DNA of 64,000 nt from Sphingobium sp. BYY-5 (GTDB taxonomy: Bacteria; Pseudomonadota; Alphaproteobacteria; Sphingomonadales; Sphingomonadaceae), in assembly GCF_022758885.1 (NCBI RefSeq), contig NZ_JALEBH010000001.1, positions 2,046,001 to 2,110,000 on the forward strand, read 5' to 3'. Shown piece by piece: positions 51,506 to 61,099 of this stretch (position 1 is its first letter; every line of letters begins with the position of its first letter). Under the pieces are notes generated by a model that saw only the letters and a list, made by a program, of their open reading frames with translations, ran no database searches and was not told where the DNA came from. The position numbers were made by a program, and so were the translations under genes.

Positions 51506-51551
51506 GAGCCTGTCTCGAAATGCGCCTTTGGCGCATTTCGAGACAGGCTCT
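51505..51551. terminator. Perfect 22-bp-arm hairpin after the CHAT gene
   Basis: Two perfect 22-base arms with a three-base loop (TTT), starting within the stop codon of the CHAT gene. There is no long T-run, but the stem is very stable and should stop or process transcripts. Confidence 0.7.
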
Positions 51552-51586
51552 AATACCAAGATATATTGATGAGAACTTATGCCGGT

Positions 51587-51709
51587 CTGTTCCCCGGCGA
51601 AGGCCGGGGTCCAGTTCGAACCGTGGAACTGGACCCCGGCCTTTGGCCTACGGCCGAAGTTTATCCTGAGCGCCTGCTGCAAGCAAGCAGTCGAAGGGCC
51701 GGGGAACAG
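51587..51709. repeat. MITE-like/REP-like nested palindrome element
   Basis: A 123-bp block bounded by 12-base inverted repeats (CTGTTCCCCGGC and its complement). Inside is a strong hairpin with 16-base arms (GGCCGGGGTCCAGTTC) and an 8-base loop, followed by CTGCTGCAAGCAAGCAGTCGA. It resembles the short intergenic repeats typical of sphingomonad genomes. No coding function. Confidence 0.75.
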
Positions 51710-51975
51710 CAACCACTCGATCTTGATGAGCATTCTCTACGCAGCTTGGTATAAGGCGCCTCAGGATCGTGTGTCGGCAAGCACGGGGCACATGCAAATA
51801 TTTTCCGCTGCGAACCCGCCGCATTTCATAAGATAAATCAAATCCCTGCGTCGTTCATGAAGCGAAGATGAAGGCCCTCCGAGGCGTTTGTCATCAAATT
51901 TAAATCCAACTGTCTTGATCGCGCCATATCAGCCCCCCGTGACAGGGAATGAATTACAAAAGGGGTTGATTTTTC
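51710..51975 (+). other. Upstream region of the TonB-dependent receptor
   Basis: No gene seen. The A+T-rich stretch near 51820-51910 probably contains the receptor promoter, and AAGGGG at ~51960 is the ribosome-binding site. Confidence 0.5.
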
Positions 51976-54480
51976 ATGATGTTAAACAGTTTCGCGCGAG
52001 CGGTACTGCTCGCAGGCTCCGCATTGGCCAGCATGACCGCGCCGATCGCCTTCGCCCAAAATCAGGCGCCCGACACAACGGCGGCTGACACACCGGGCGA
52101 CAGCGGCCTGGGCGAGATCGTCGTCACCGCGACCAAGCGTGAGACCAATCTTCAGGAAACGCCGATCGCCATGGCGGTCATGAGCACCGAAGCGCTCAAG
52201 GACCGCCATGTCCAGAGCCTCTATGACCTGGCTGACGGCGCCGTCCCCTCGCTGCGCATCGCGACTTTCGAAGCGCGCCAGAGCGCGCTCACCATCGGCA
52301 TTCGCGGCATCGTGCCGCTGGACGCCAACCAGCCCGCGCGCGAGCAGGGCGTGGGCATCTATGTCGACGGCGTCTATCTCGGCCGCCAGCATGGCCTGAA
52401 CGCCGCCCTGTTCGACGTCGAGCGCGTCGAAGTGCTGAAGGGGCCGCAGGGCACGCTGTTCGGCCGCAACACCGAAGGCGGCGCGCTCAGCATCGTCAGC
52501 AAGGCGCCGACCGGTGAGTTCGGTGGCCGCGTCGACGCGGGCGTCGGCAATTATGGCGCGCGCACCGGCGACTTCCATCTCGACCTGCCCAAGATCGCAG
52601 GGTTCAGCGTCAAGGTGGACGGCGTGATCCAGCATCAGGACGCGACCACCAAGAACCCGCTCGAAGGGCAGAGCGGCTGGAACTATTATAACCGCAAGGG
52701 CCTGCGCGCCGCGGTGCGCTGGCAGCCGACCAGCAGCATCACCAACGACTTCTCCTATGATGTCGCGCGGGACGCCAATACCCCCTTCTACAGCCAGTTG
52801 CTGAACTACAACCCCAATGGCTGCGCGGCCGGTACCCAGGCGTCGCAGCCGGCCTGCGCCCTGCCCGGCACCAATTACACCAACCTGACCGGCACGGTGA
52901 AGCCGCTGCTGCCCGGCGTGGTCGTCAATGGCGACACGCGCATGAAGACCGCCGACATCGGCGTGCCGCAGCAGCCCAGCATCGACAAGACCCACGGCTT
53001 CACCAACGCGCTGAAATGGGCAGTTTCGCCCGAAATCGAGCTGCGGTCGATCACCGCCTGGCGCGGTGTCGACGCGACCCAGTGGGACAATAGCGGTGGC
53101 GCGCATCGCGTGCCGGTGGTCAACCTGACCAGCGCCTGCACCCAGGCTGCGCCCTGCGCGTTCAGCCGCTACAGCCTCGCCGACCTGCGCCAGCGCCAGT
53201 TCAGCCAGGAACTGCAGGCGGTCGGCACCGTCGGCAGCATCGATTATGTCGCGGGCCTCTATTATTTCAACGAGCATGTCAGCGACGACGCCGCGACGCC
53301 AAACTCGAACGGCGTATATCTGAACAGCGCGGGTCAGGCCGTCTACACCATCCTGAACTCCTGCACCGGTTCGGGTGGTTTCGGCTCGGATGTCGGCTGC
53401 CGCTCCATCGACCGCGCGTCGGAAGTCTGGTCCAAAAGCTATGCGGCCTATGGTCAGTTGACCTGGAACGCGACCGATGCCCTGCACCTGACCGTCGGCG
53501 GCCGCTACACGCACGACAAGAAGAAGGGCGTGCTGCACTATTCGCGCAACATCAACTATGACACCAACCCCACGGTGGCGGCCGCGAACGGCTATTCGCC
53601 GCTCGACGAGACGTGGAACCGGTTCAACCCGATGGCGACGATCGCCTATGACGTCAGCAACGACCTGCATGTCTACGCCAAATATGCGACCGGCTATCGT
53701 GCCGGCGGCGCCAGCTCGCGCACGTCCAACTATCAGGCGTTCGATCCCGAAGACGTGAAGTCCTACGAAGTCGGCCTGAAGTCGGACTTCTGGGATCACA
53801 AGGCCCGCTTCAACCTGGCCGGCTACATCATGGACCGCAAGGACAGCCAGGTGGACATCAGCTCCATCCAGGTGACCGCGACCGGCAGCTTCAACAACCT
53901 CGTCACGATCAATGCGCCCGGCACGACCAAGATCCGCGGGATCGAGGCCGACCTGACGCTGAACCCGATCGAGGGGCTGACGCTGAACGCCTCCTACGCC
54001 TATACCTATACGAAGATCCCGCTGGTGCCGATCACCTACACGGCGGGCGGCCTGTCGACCACGGTCGACCAGCGCTTCTACATCGTCTTCACGCCGCGCA
54101 ACGCGGCGAGCGGATCGATCGACTATGCGCTGCCGTTCGGCGGCGGCGACACGAAGCTGAAATTCCACCTCGATGGCAATTATTCGCAGGCGACACAGGC
54201 CTTCGACCAGTTCGCGACAAAGGCCGACGCCTCGCTGATCTTCAACGGACGCATCTCGCTCGCCGATATCGGCGTGGGCAATGGCCGCAATCTGACGCTC
54301 AGCGTCTGGGGCCGCAACCTGTTCAACGAGCAATATGTCTTCCGCCGCGATCCGTCGAACAGCCTGCCCGGCGCACCGACGAGCAGCGTGACGACCGGCA
54401 GCGTCAACAACATCCTGGGCGACTATGGCAATTTCAACGCGCCACGCACCTTCGGTGTCGATGCCAGCGTGAAATTCTAA
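51976..54480 (+). CDS. TonB-dependent outer-membrane receptor
   Basis: An 834-residue receptor: signal peptide (ARAVLLAGSALASMTAPIAF, AQ), TonB-box/plug start GEIVVTATKRETNLQETPIA, plug motifs (IGIRGIVPLDANQPAREQ, VEVLKGPQGTLFGRNTEGGA), then a long beta barrel ending in an aromatic residue (FGVDASVKF). It transports siderophores, vitamins or oligosaccharides by TonB energy; the substrate cannot be told. A single transcription unit with its own terminator. Confidence 0.95.
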   Translation: MMLNSFARAVLLAGSALASMTAPIAFAQNQAPDTTAADTPGDSGLGEIVVTATKRETNLQETPIAMAVMSTEALKDRHVQSLYDLADGAVPSLRIATFEARQSALTIGIRGIVPLDANQPAREQGVGIYVDGVYLGRQHGLNAALFDVERVEVLKGPQGTLFGRNTEGGALSIVSKAPTGEFGGRVDAGVGNYGARTGDFHLDLPKIAGFSVKVDGVIQHQDATTKNPLEGQSGWNYYNRKGLRAAVRWQPTSSITNDFSYDVARDANTPFYSQLLNYNPNGCAAGTQASQPACALPGTNYTNLTGTVKPLLPGVVVNGDTRMKTADIGVPQQPSIDKTHGFTNALKWAVSPEIELRSITAWRGVDATQWDNSGGAHRVPVVNLTSACTQAAPCAFSRYSLADLRQRQFSQELQAVGTVGSIDYVAGLYYFNEHVSDDAATPNSNGVYLNSAGQAVYTILNSCTGSGGFGSDVGCRSIDRASEVWSKSYAAYGQLTWNATDALHLTVGGRYTHDKKKGVLHYSRNINYDTNPTVAAANGYSPLDETWNRFNPMATIAYDVSNDLHVYAKYATGYRAGGASSRTSNYQAFDPEDVKSYEVGLKSDFWDHKARFNLAGYIMDRKDSQVDISSIQVTATGSFNNLVTINAPGTTKIRGIEADLTLNPIEGLTLNASYAYTYTKIPLVPITYTAGGLSTTVDQRFYIVFTPRNAASGSIDYALPFGGGDTKLKFHLDGNYSQATQAFDQFATKADASLIFNGRISLADIGVGNGRNLTLSVWGRNLFNEQYVFRRDPSNSLPGAPTSSVTTGSVNNILGDYGNFNAPRTFGVDASVKF

Positions 54481-54506
54481 GCCATTTCATTGCAATCAGC
54501 CTGATC

Positions 54507-54539
54507 GGCGTGGCGGGAATTCCCGCCACGCCTTTTTTT
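54507..54539 (+). terminator. Rho-independent terminator
   Basis: GGCGTGGCGGG-AATT-CCCGCCACGCC followed by TTTTTTT. It terminates the receptor gene and lies between it and the convergent histidine kinase gene. Confidence 0.93.
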
Positions 54540-54540
54540 G

Positions 54541-55893
54541 TCAGACCGGCAACCGGATCACGATCCTGAGTCCGGGCCTGAGTCCGGGACCGCCATCCTC
54601 CAGGGTCATCGTCCCGCGGTGCAGCCGGACGATCGCGTCGGCCAGGGGCAGGCCCAGGCCATGGCCGCTGCGCTGCCCGCTATGATCGAGCCGGCTGAAC
54701 CTGCGCATCACGAGGGCGCGCTGATCCACGGCGATGCCAGGACCAGCGTCGGCGACCGTCAGGATGACGGCACTATCCCGCTTTTCGGCGGAGACCGATA
54801 TGCCGGTGCCGTCAGGCGTATGCCGAACGGCATTTTCAAGCAGGTTGAGCAGCATCTGCGAGAGGAGCTGGCGATCGCCGGTCAGCGATACCGCGTCACA
54901 TCGCCCAATCATGACGGGATGCCCCCCTTCTTCGGCCAGAGGGCGCACCATGTCGACCATCTCTTCGATCAACGCATCGATCGCCAGCGGCTGAAACCCC
55001 GCCCTGCGCGATCCGCTCTCTATTTCGGCGATTCGCAGCATCGCGCCGAACATGCCGAGCAGTTCGTCCGCCTGCTCCGTTGCCAGTCGCAGTTCATCGC
55101 GGATCGGCGCCGCCTCCACCTGCTGCTCCAGGAGGGAGAGCGTATTGCGCAGCCTGGCCAGGGGCGTGCGCAGTTCGTGCGAGATATCGTTGGACACATT
55201 ACGGACTTCGGCCATCAACATATTCATGCGATCGAGCATATGGTTGAGGGCCGCGGCCTGCTGGTCGAACGCCCCGCCATCCCCGGCGATGGGCACGCGA
55301 CGGGAAAGATCGCCCTCGACGATGGATTCGGCGGTGTGGCGCATCTGGCCGATCCGTTCGCCGATCAGGCGATGGAACAGAAGCAACCCGGCGAGAACGA
55401 CGACCACGATCGCGCCGAACCCCGCCACATAAATGCGTCGCCGTACGGCAAAATAATCGTCGATCGGTTCGGTTTCAGCAAATATGGCGAGCCGCATCCC
55501 GCCACCGATATCCCGGACCAGCACGCGCCCGGCGCTGAGGCCTTCGATCCGGTCCCGCCGGCTCAGGGACGAAAATCCCAATGGCGGTACGCGAGTAAAA
55601 CGCGAATTTCCGGCGATGACATGCCCCTGCGCGTCTGTGAGCAGCATTCCCAGATCAGCGGTATCGCGCCGACTCGTCATCACGACGATCCGGCGCCGCA
55701 ATTCCTCTCGGTCGGTTCCAGTTCCCGCCGGCGCGAGCGTGTGGCTTTCCGTCTCGATCCGCTTGTCCACCAGCACGTTGATCATCGACAGCGTCGCGAA
55801 GAAGGTGCCGAATCCAGCGGCCAGGGTCACTGTCAGAAACAGGGCCAGAAAGGCGATCGTCAGCCCACGCAGCGAAGTCGGCCGACCGATCAT
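54541..55893 (-). CDS. Sensor histidine kinase
   Basis: A 450-residue membrane kinase: N-terminal helix (FLALFLTVTLAAGFGTFFA), periplasmic sensor domain (~35-165), second helix (VAGFGAIVVVVLAGLLLFH), HAMP, HisKA with phospho-acceptor His in SNDISHELRTPLARLRNT, and HATPase_c (LLNLLENAVRHTPDGTG, VADAGPGIAV, GHGLGLPLADAIV). It should phosphorylate the regulator encoded upstream, with which it overlaps by four bases. The divergent PiT gene suggests, but does not prove, a link to phosphate. Confidence 0.95.
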   Translation of the reverse strand: MIGRPTSLRGLTIAFLALFLTVTLAAGFGTFFATLSMINVLVDKRIETESHTLAPAGTGTDREELRRRIVVMTSRRDTADLGMLLTDAQGHVIAGNSRFTRVPPLGFSSLSRRDRIEGLSAGRVLVRDIGGGMRLAIFAETEPIDDYFAVRRRIYVAGFGAIVVVVLAGLLLFHRLIGERIGQMRHTAESIVEGDLSRRVPIAGDGGAFDQQAAALNHMLDRMNMLMAEVRNVSNDISHELRTPLARLRNTLSLLEQQVEAAPIRDELRLATEQADELLGMFGAMLRIAEIESGSRRAGFQPLAIDALIEEMVDMVRPLAEEGGHPVMIGRCDAVSLTGDRQLLSQMLLNLLENAVRHTPDGTGISVSAEKRDSAVILTVADAGPGIAVDQRALVMRRFSRLDHSGQRSGHGLGLPLADAIVRLHRGTMTLEDGGPGLRPGLRIVIRLPV

Positions 55894-56567
55894 GCGCGCA
55901 GGAGATAGCCCATGCCGCGCTGCGTGCTGATCGGATCATCACCTTGTTCGAGCAGCTTCACGCGCAGATGTCGAATATGTGCGTCGATGATATTCGTGGT
56001 CGGCACGAAATCATGGCCCCATATACGCTCGATCAGCATGGGGCGCGTAACGACCGTGCCCGCATTGCGCGCCAGTTCCAGCAACAGCTTGAATTCCGTC
56101 TGCGACAGATTGAGGGATTGTCCGCCACGCCAGGCCCGCAGGCGGGATGGGCTGATGACGATATCGCCTGCGCTGATCGTATCGGTCGGCTGGTCATTGA
56201 TGCGCCGCGCGCGCAACAACGCCTGGAGCCGTGCGTTAAGTTCCATCGGATCGACAGGCTTCACCACATAGTCGTCGGCGCCGGCATTGAACCCTTCCAC
56301 CTTGTCGAACACCTGCCCCAGCGCGGTGAGCATGAGGACCGGGACATTCATGCCGCCCTCGCGCAATTGCCGCAGCACGGTGATTCCGTCGATGGTCGGC
56401 ATCATCCAGTCGAGAATGACGATATCGAAGGCGCGCTGACCGATAATGGCCAGGGCCGCGAGGCCGTTGTCGGCCGTCTGGATATCATGACCGAATTGAG
56501 AAAGCTGAGTGACGATCTGCTGTTGCAGTTGCTTGTCGTCTTCAACCAGAAGGATTTGCATGTTCAT
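55890..56567 (-). CDS. OmpR-type response regulator
   Basis: A 225-residue regulator: receiver domain with acidic pair in LLVEDDKQL, phospho-acceptor Asp in IVILDWMMPTIDG, Lys in DDYVVKPVDPMEL. The winged helix follows (LNLSQTEFKLLLELARNAGT, TNIIDAHIRHLRVKL, ISTQRGMGYLLR). I chose the ATG at 56567 (MNMQILLVED); the longer frame has no signal. The 190 bp to the divergent PiT gene probably hold both promoters. Confidence 0.95.
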   Translation of the reverse strand: MNMQILLVEDDKQLQQQIVTQLSQFGHDIQTADNGLAALAIIGQRAFDIVILDWMMPTIDGITVLRQLREGGMNVPVLMLTALGQVFDKVEGFNAGADDYVVKPVDPMELNARLQALLRARRINDQPTDTISAGDIVISPSRLRAWRGGQSLNLSQTEFKLLLELARNAGTVVTRPMLIERIWGHDFVPTTNIIDAHIRHLRVKLLEQGDDPISTQRGMGYLLRA

Positions 56568-56757
56568 GGCTTGTTGAACGCGAACCGTGATAGGGAAGAT
56601 GCTTATCCCATAGGCAGTTGTCGAAGCAAATGCATCCGCCGTCCAACGATGGATATCGCCATTATGACGGCGCACCCCAATGCCTGCAACAAGGTTGTCA
56701 TGGACGCGATCTAGCAAGAATCCATTCACATTCCGCCCAAGCCGGGAGACGATTCGG

Positions 56758-58362
56758 ATGAACGCGACGATCGCCATGGAAGACCGAGCCAGCCGGCCGG
56801 ATCTCGACAAGGGCCTGGGCATCGTTGGAACCATAGGTTTCGGCGCCGCGATCCTCACCGCCCTGATCTACGTCGCGTACAGCATCTACACCGACGCCAG
56901 TTCCGCAGGTGTGCAGGCGACCACCTATCTGCCCTTCATCCTGTTGTTCATCGCCCTGCTGATCGCGCTGGGCTTCGAGTTTGTGAACGGTTTCCACGAC
57001 ACGGCCAATGCGGTCGCGACCGTCATCTACACCAATGCCATGCCCGCCAATGTCGCTGTGGTGTGGTCGGGTTTCTTCAATTTCCTGGGCGTACTTCTTT
57101 CGACCGGCGCCGTGGCCTTCGGCATCGTGTCGCTGCTGCCCGTCGAACTGATCCTGCAGGTCGGGTCGAGCGCGGGCTTCGCCATGGTGTTCGCTTTGCT
57201 GATCGCGGCGATCCTGTGGAATCTCGCCACCTGGTGGCTGGGCATCCCCTCCTCCAGCTCGCACACGCTGATCGGTTCGATCATCGGTGTCGGCATCGCC
57301 AATGCGCTCCTGCACGGCAAGAGCGGCACGGCCGGCGTCGACTGGGGCAAGGCGACAGAGATCGGCCAGGCCCTGCTCATCTCGCCGCTGATCGGCTTCG
57401 GCATGGCGGCGCTGCTGTTCATCGCCATGAAGATCCTCGTCCGCAAGGAAGAGCTGTATCAGGAACCCAAGGCAGGCGTGCCGCCGCCGCTCTGGATCCG
57501 GGCGCTGCTGATCTTCACCTGCACCGGCGTCAGTTTTGCCCATGGCTCCAATGACGGGCAGAAGGGCATGGGCCTTATCATGCTGATCCTGATCGGCACC
57601 GTGCCCACCGCCTATGCGCTCAACCGCGCGGTGCCGCAGCGCTACGCAGTCGAGTTCCACCAGAACTCCATCGCAGCCGCCAATGCACTGGACGTCACGC
57701 CCGCCGCCAATGCGAACGCCGCAGACGCGCGCAAGACTGTCACCCGCTATATCGCCGACAAGACGCTGTCGACCGCAACGGTTCCCGCTCTCGCCGTGCT
57801 GATCCGCGACGTCGATCAACAGGTTTCCGAATATGGTTCGCTGGCGAAGGTGCCTGCCGCCGCCGTCAGCAACATCCGCAACGACATGTACCTGGCTTCC
57901 GAGGCGATCAAGCGGCTCGGCAAGGACAAGGACGCCCATCTGCCGGAAGCCAGCGCCGCGACGCTCACCACCTACAAGGGGTCGCTCGATGCCGGCACCC
58001 GCTTCATCCCGACCTGGGTGAAAATCGCGGTCGCCTTCGCCCTGGGCCTTGGCACCATGGTCGGCTGGAAGCGGATCGTCATCACGGTGGGTGAAAAGAT
58101 CGGCAAGTCGCACCTCACCTACGCGCAGGGCGCCTCGGCCGAACTGGTGGCGATGGGCACCATCTTCGGGGCCGACCATCTGGGCCTGCCGGTGTCGACC
58201 ACCCATGTCCTCTCCTCCGGCGTCGCCGGCACCATGGCGGCGAACAAGTCCGGGCTGCAGATGAGTACGATCCGCAACCTGCTCATGGCCTGGGTGCTCA
58301 CCCTACCGGTATCGATCGGGCTGGCTGGTCTGCTATACATGATCTTTGCCCAGATTTTCTAA
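56758..58362 (+). CDS. PiT-family inorganic phosphate transporter
   Basis: A 534-residue transporter of the PiT/PHO4 family: signature GFEFVNGFHDTANAVATVIY near the N-terminus and its repeat FGADHLGLPVSTTHVLSSGV near the C-terminus, with PSSSSHTLIGSIIGVGIAN and SFAHGSNDGQKGMGLI between. About ten membrane segments, and a large hydrophilic central loop (~300-420). I chose ATG 56758. It couples phosphate uptake to the proton or metal gradient. Confidence 0.94.
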   Translation: MNATIAMEDRASRPDLDKGLGIVGTIGFGAAILTALIYVAYSIYTDASSAGVQATTYLPFILLFIALLIALGFEFVNGFHDTANAVATVIYTNAMPANVAVVWSGFFNFLGVLLSTGAVAFGIVSLLPVELILQVGSSAGFAMVFALLIAAILWNLATWWLGIPSSSSHTLIGSIIGVGIANALLHGKSGTAGVDWGKATEIGQALLISPLIGFGMAALLFIAMKILVRKEELYQEPKAGVPPPLWIRALLIFTCTGVSFAHGSNDGQKGMGLIMLILIGTVPTAYALNRAVPQRYAVEFHQNSIAAANALDVTPAANANAADARKTVTRYIADKTLSTATVPALAVLIRDVDQQVSEYGSLAKVPAAAVSNIRNDMYLASEAIKRLGKDKDAHLPEASAATLTTYKGSLDAGTRFIPTWVKIAVAFALGLGTMVGWKRIVITVGEKIGKSHLTYAQGASAELVAMGTIFGADHLGLPVSTTHVLSSGVAGTMAANKSGLQMSTIRNLLMAWVLTLPVSIGLAGLLYMIFAQIF

Positions 58363-58426
58363 ACAGGAGCGGCATACGGCAACGGGACAGGAACCCCTCT
58401 TCCAGCCCCCCATACCCGGTCAGGGC

Positions 58427-59395
58427 ATGGGGCCTGGCCTTATCTGGGGTCTCGATTTCTCGGAGGATGGCGGCGCGAGTCCCGTCTCACGATGTGACGC
58501 CGACAGAACGGGCCGCTTCCGCTGGCTGCACCTCAACCTCGCCGATCATGGCACGCGAAAATGGATTGCGGACGCCGATCTGCTCTCACCGCAGATCAGC
58601 GAATTGCTGCTTTCCCCGGACACGCATCAACGCGCGCTGGTGGACGGGGACAGTGTCGGCTGTGTCCTGCATGATTTCGAGCGCGATTTCGACGTGGCCG
58701 ACACCGACCGGATCGGAGCGCTGCGCATCGCCCTGACGCCCAGCCTGATGCTGACCACAAGGCTTCATCCCCTGCGGTCGGCTGATATCGCGCGCAATCG
58801 GCTGGAACGCGGCGGCAGCGCGACCGTCAATGGCCCGGCACAGGCGCTGGACCTGCTGGTCGGCGCCATCACCGCCAATATCGCGGAGATCGCCCGAACG
58901 CTGAGCCATGACGTCCAGACGGCGGAGGACGCTCTGCTCGACGGCCATCATCCGCCTGAATCGCGCGACCTGATCCGCATCCGCCGCCGTCTGGCGCAGA
59001 TTCACCGGCTTCTGACCGGGATGCGCGGCGTGTTCCAGCGGCTGGAGGAGGATGAGGAACTGCCGGGCGCGCTGTTGCCCACGGTCGAGAAGCAGGCGCA
59101 ACGGCTCCAGTCGCTCGACGCCGACATATTGGGTGTTCAGGGACAATTGCGGCTGCTGCGCGATGAGGTGGATATTCAGGTGACGCAGCGCACCAACCAG
59201 AATCTCTATATCCTCTCGATCGTCACCGCGCTGATACTGCCGGCGACGCTGGTGACTGGCCTGTTCGGCATGAACACAGGCGGTATGCCGCTGGCCGATG
59301 GGCCGCATGGCACGCTGGTCGCCACGCTGATCGCCGGGGTGGCGGCGGGCATCACCTATTGGCTGCTGCGGCGAATGGGGTTCATGCGCCGATAG
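58427..59395 (+). CDS. CorA/ZntB-type divalent metal transporter
   Basis: A 322-residue protein with a long helical cytoplasmic domain (LLVGAITANIAEIARTLSHD, DLIRIRRRLAQIHRLLTGMR) and two C-terminal helices bracketing the family motif GMN (LVTGLFGMNTGGMPLADG). The open frame reaches back to 58346, overlapping the PiT gene; the true start may be a non-ATG codon upstream of 58427. ZntB relatives move zinc. Likely co-transcribed with the phosphate transporter. Confidence 0.9.
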   Translation: MGPGLIWGLDFSEDGGASPVSRCDADRTGRFRWLHLNLADHGTRKWIADADLLSPQISELLLSPDTHQRALVDGDSVGCVLHDFERDFDVADTDRIGALRIALTPSLMLTTRLHPLRSADIARNRLERGGSATVNGPAQALDLLVGAITANIAEIARTLSHDVQTAEDALLDGHHPPESRDLIRIRRRLAQIHRLLTGMRGVFQRLEEDEELPGALLPTVEKQAQRLQSLDADILGVQGQLRLLRDEVDIQVTQRTNQNLYILSIVTALILPATLVTGLFGMNTGGMPLADGPHGTLVATLIAGVAAGITYWLLRRMGFMRR

Positions 59396-59415
59396 GAACG
59401 CCCCCCCTATGCCGC

Positions 59416-60336
59416 TCAGAATCGATCAGGCACGATCATCTCCAGTGGCACGGGATGGCGAATATAATCCTCATTCCGCACGCGGTCGGGCAATATGACC
59501 GGTGTCTTGGGCACGTCCTCATAGGGGATATAGTCCAGGAGATGCGCGATGCAGTTGAGCCGGGCGCGCTTCTTGTCGACCGCCTCCACTACCCACCAGG
59601 GCGCCTCCGGGATATGGGTGCGATCGATCATCGCTTCCTTGGCGCGCGTATAATCCTCCCAGCGGCGGCGCGACTCCACGTCCATGGGCGACAGCTTCCA
59701 CTGCTTGAGCGGATCGTGGATGCGCATGGCGAAGCGGAACTGCTGCTCGTCGTCGGTGATGGAAAACCAATATTTGATGAGGATGATGCCGGACCGGACC
59801 AGCATCCGCTCAAATTCGGGGACGGATCGGAAAAATTCCTCCACCTCATCCTCGGTGCAGAACCCCATGACGCGCTCCACACCCGCGCGATTATACCAGC
59901 TACGGTCGAACAGGACGATCTCGCCCGCGGCCGGCAGATGCGCGGTATAACGCTGGAAATACCATTGGGTCCGCTCGCGTTCATTGGGTGCGGGCAAAGC
60001 GGCGACGCGGCAGACGCGCGGGTTCAGACGCTGGGTGATGCGCTTGATCGCGCCGCCCTTCCCCGCCGAATCGCGCCCTTCGAAGATCACGACGACCTTC
60101 AACCCCTTATGCACCACCCAGTCCTGCAACCGGACCAGCTCATGCTGAAGACGGAAAAGTTCGCGGAAATAGGTCCGGCGCTCCAATTGCTCCCGATCGG
60201 GATGCTCCTCCATGTCGGCGAGCATCGTCTCCAGCCGATCTTCGTCGATCTCCATCTCCAGTTCCTCGTCGAAACTGTCGGCGATCTCCGCCTTGATGCG
60301 GTCCATGGCGAAACCGGGCTGTTCGTCGAAGGTCAT
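59416..60336 (-). CDS. ppk2: Polyphosphate kinase 2
   Basis: A 306-residue PPK2: Walker A VVVIFEGRDSAGKGGAIKRI, Walker B/lid region GEIVLFDRSWYNRAGVERVM, and PWWVVEAVDKKRARLNCIAH. It makes nucleoside triphosphates from polyphosphate (or the reverse). I chose ATG 60336 behind GGAAGGGA; the longer frame upstream is not coding. Its position by the phosphate transporter fits phosphate metabolism. Confidence 0.95.
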   Translation of the reverse strand: MTFDEQPGFAMDRIKAEIADSFDEELEMEIDEDRLETMLADMEEHPDREQLERRTYFRELFRLQHELVRLQDWVVHKGLKVVVIFEGRDSAGKGGAIKRITQRLNPRVCRVAALPAPNERERTQWYFQRYTAHLPAAGEIVLFDRSWYNRAGVERVMGFCTEDEVEEFFRSVPEFERMLVRSGIILIKYWFSITDDEQQFRFAMRIHDPLKQWKLSPMDVESRRRWEDYTRAKEAMIDRTHIPEAPWWVVEAVDKKRARLNCIAHLLDYIPYEDVPKTPVILPDRVRNEDYIRHPVPLEMIVPDRF

Positions 60337-60479
60337 GGGCAATCCCTTCCGATAGGGTGGCAATGCCTCTTCGTCGCACCGGGCGATGACAATATATTGA
60401 CGCAACCACGGGACATTGGTCAAAAATATATAAGCCCGGCATGTTTCAGCAATGACCGGGACATGAACATTCCGCCAAG

Positions 60480-60731
60480 TCAGTCCTTGTCGATCATATC
60501 CATGAAGTCGCGGGCGGCATCCCGATCCGCCGGGTCGTCGAAGGTCGACTCGATATCCGGCGCGGCGCCAAGCAGGAACAGCAATGACCAAAGCGCGAAA
60601 CGCCGGCCCTGGTCCGTTTCCAGACCGAGATCGACCTGCATCCGGTCGATCCCCGCCGCCAGCGCGTCCGGGGTCAACGCATCCATATCCGGAGTGCCGA
60701 AATAACGCTGAAGCTGATCGTCGAAATTCAT
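60480..60731 (-). CDS. Small conserved acidic protein
   Basis: An 83-residue protein (MNFDDQLQRYFGTPDMDALT, then RFALWSLLFLLGAAPDIEST, acidic end). It reads like a conserved sphingomonad core protein without known domain. I chose ATG 60731. Function unknown. Confidence 0.7.
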   Translation of the reverse strand: MNFDDQLQRYFGTPDMDALTPDALAAGIDRMQVDLGLETDQGRRFALWSLLFLLGAAPDIESTFDDPADRDAARDFMDMIDKD

Positions 60732-60785
60732 GGACATGTCGATTGCAACGGCGTCAGCCGCTCAACCGCTCCTTCCCGGAAAATG

Positions 60786-60816
60786 AAAAGGCCGGCCCCC
60801 GATGGCGCCGGCCTCT
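60786..60816 (-). terminator. Rho-independent terminator of hup
   Basis: AGGCCGGC/GCCGGCCT stem followed on the minus strand by CTTTTCATTTT. It directly follows the HU gene stop at 60824. Confidence 0.8.
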
Positions 60817-60823
60817 TGCAAGA

Positions 60824-61099
60824 TCAGCCGTTCAGCTTGTCCTTGACCGCCTTTGCAGGGGTGAAGGTCAGCTTCTTCGACGCTGCGATTTCAATCGTCG
60901 CGCCGGTGGAGGGGTTACGACCCTGGCGGGCCGGGCTGTCCTTCACCTTGAATTTGCCGAAGCCGTTCAGCGACACTTCGTCGCCCTTGGCGGCGGCGTC
61001 GGTGATGGCGCCGATCACGCTATCGACCAGCTTGCGAGCCTCGGCCTTGCTGATGTCATGGGCCGCGGCAACCGCTTCGGCAAGATCGGTATTGTTCAT
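60824..61099 (-). CDS. hup: HU family DNA-binding protein
   Basis: A 91-residue histone-like protein: MNNTDLAEAVAAAHDISKAE, then GDEVSLNGFGKFKVKDSPAR plus QGRNPSTGATIEI and KKLTFTPAKAVKDKL. It has the full HU fold with the GF(G)xF and RxGRNPxTG arm motifs. I chose ATG 61099. It bends DNA and compacts the nucleoid. Confidence 0.97.
   Translation of the reverse strand: MNNTDLAEAVAAAHDISKAEARKLVDSVIGAITDAAAKGDEVSLNGFGKFKVKDSPARQGRNPSTGATIEIAASKKLTFTPAKAVKDKLNG

Noticed and set aside
51566..51754. 62-codon frame downstream of the CHAT gene
   Set aside because: Lies entirely inside the palindromic repeat.
51982..54333. 783-codon minus-strand frame opposite the TonB receptor
   Set aside because: Shadow of a G+C-rich gene; no start signal or domain, while the plus strand is a clear receptor.
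56698..58206. 502-codon minus-strand frame opposite the PiT gene
   Set aside because: His/Gln/Asp/Arg-rich antisense product with no fold; the PiT gene is clear.
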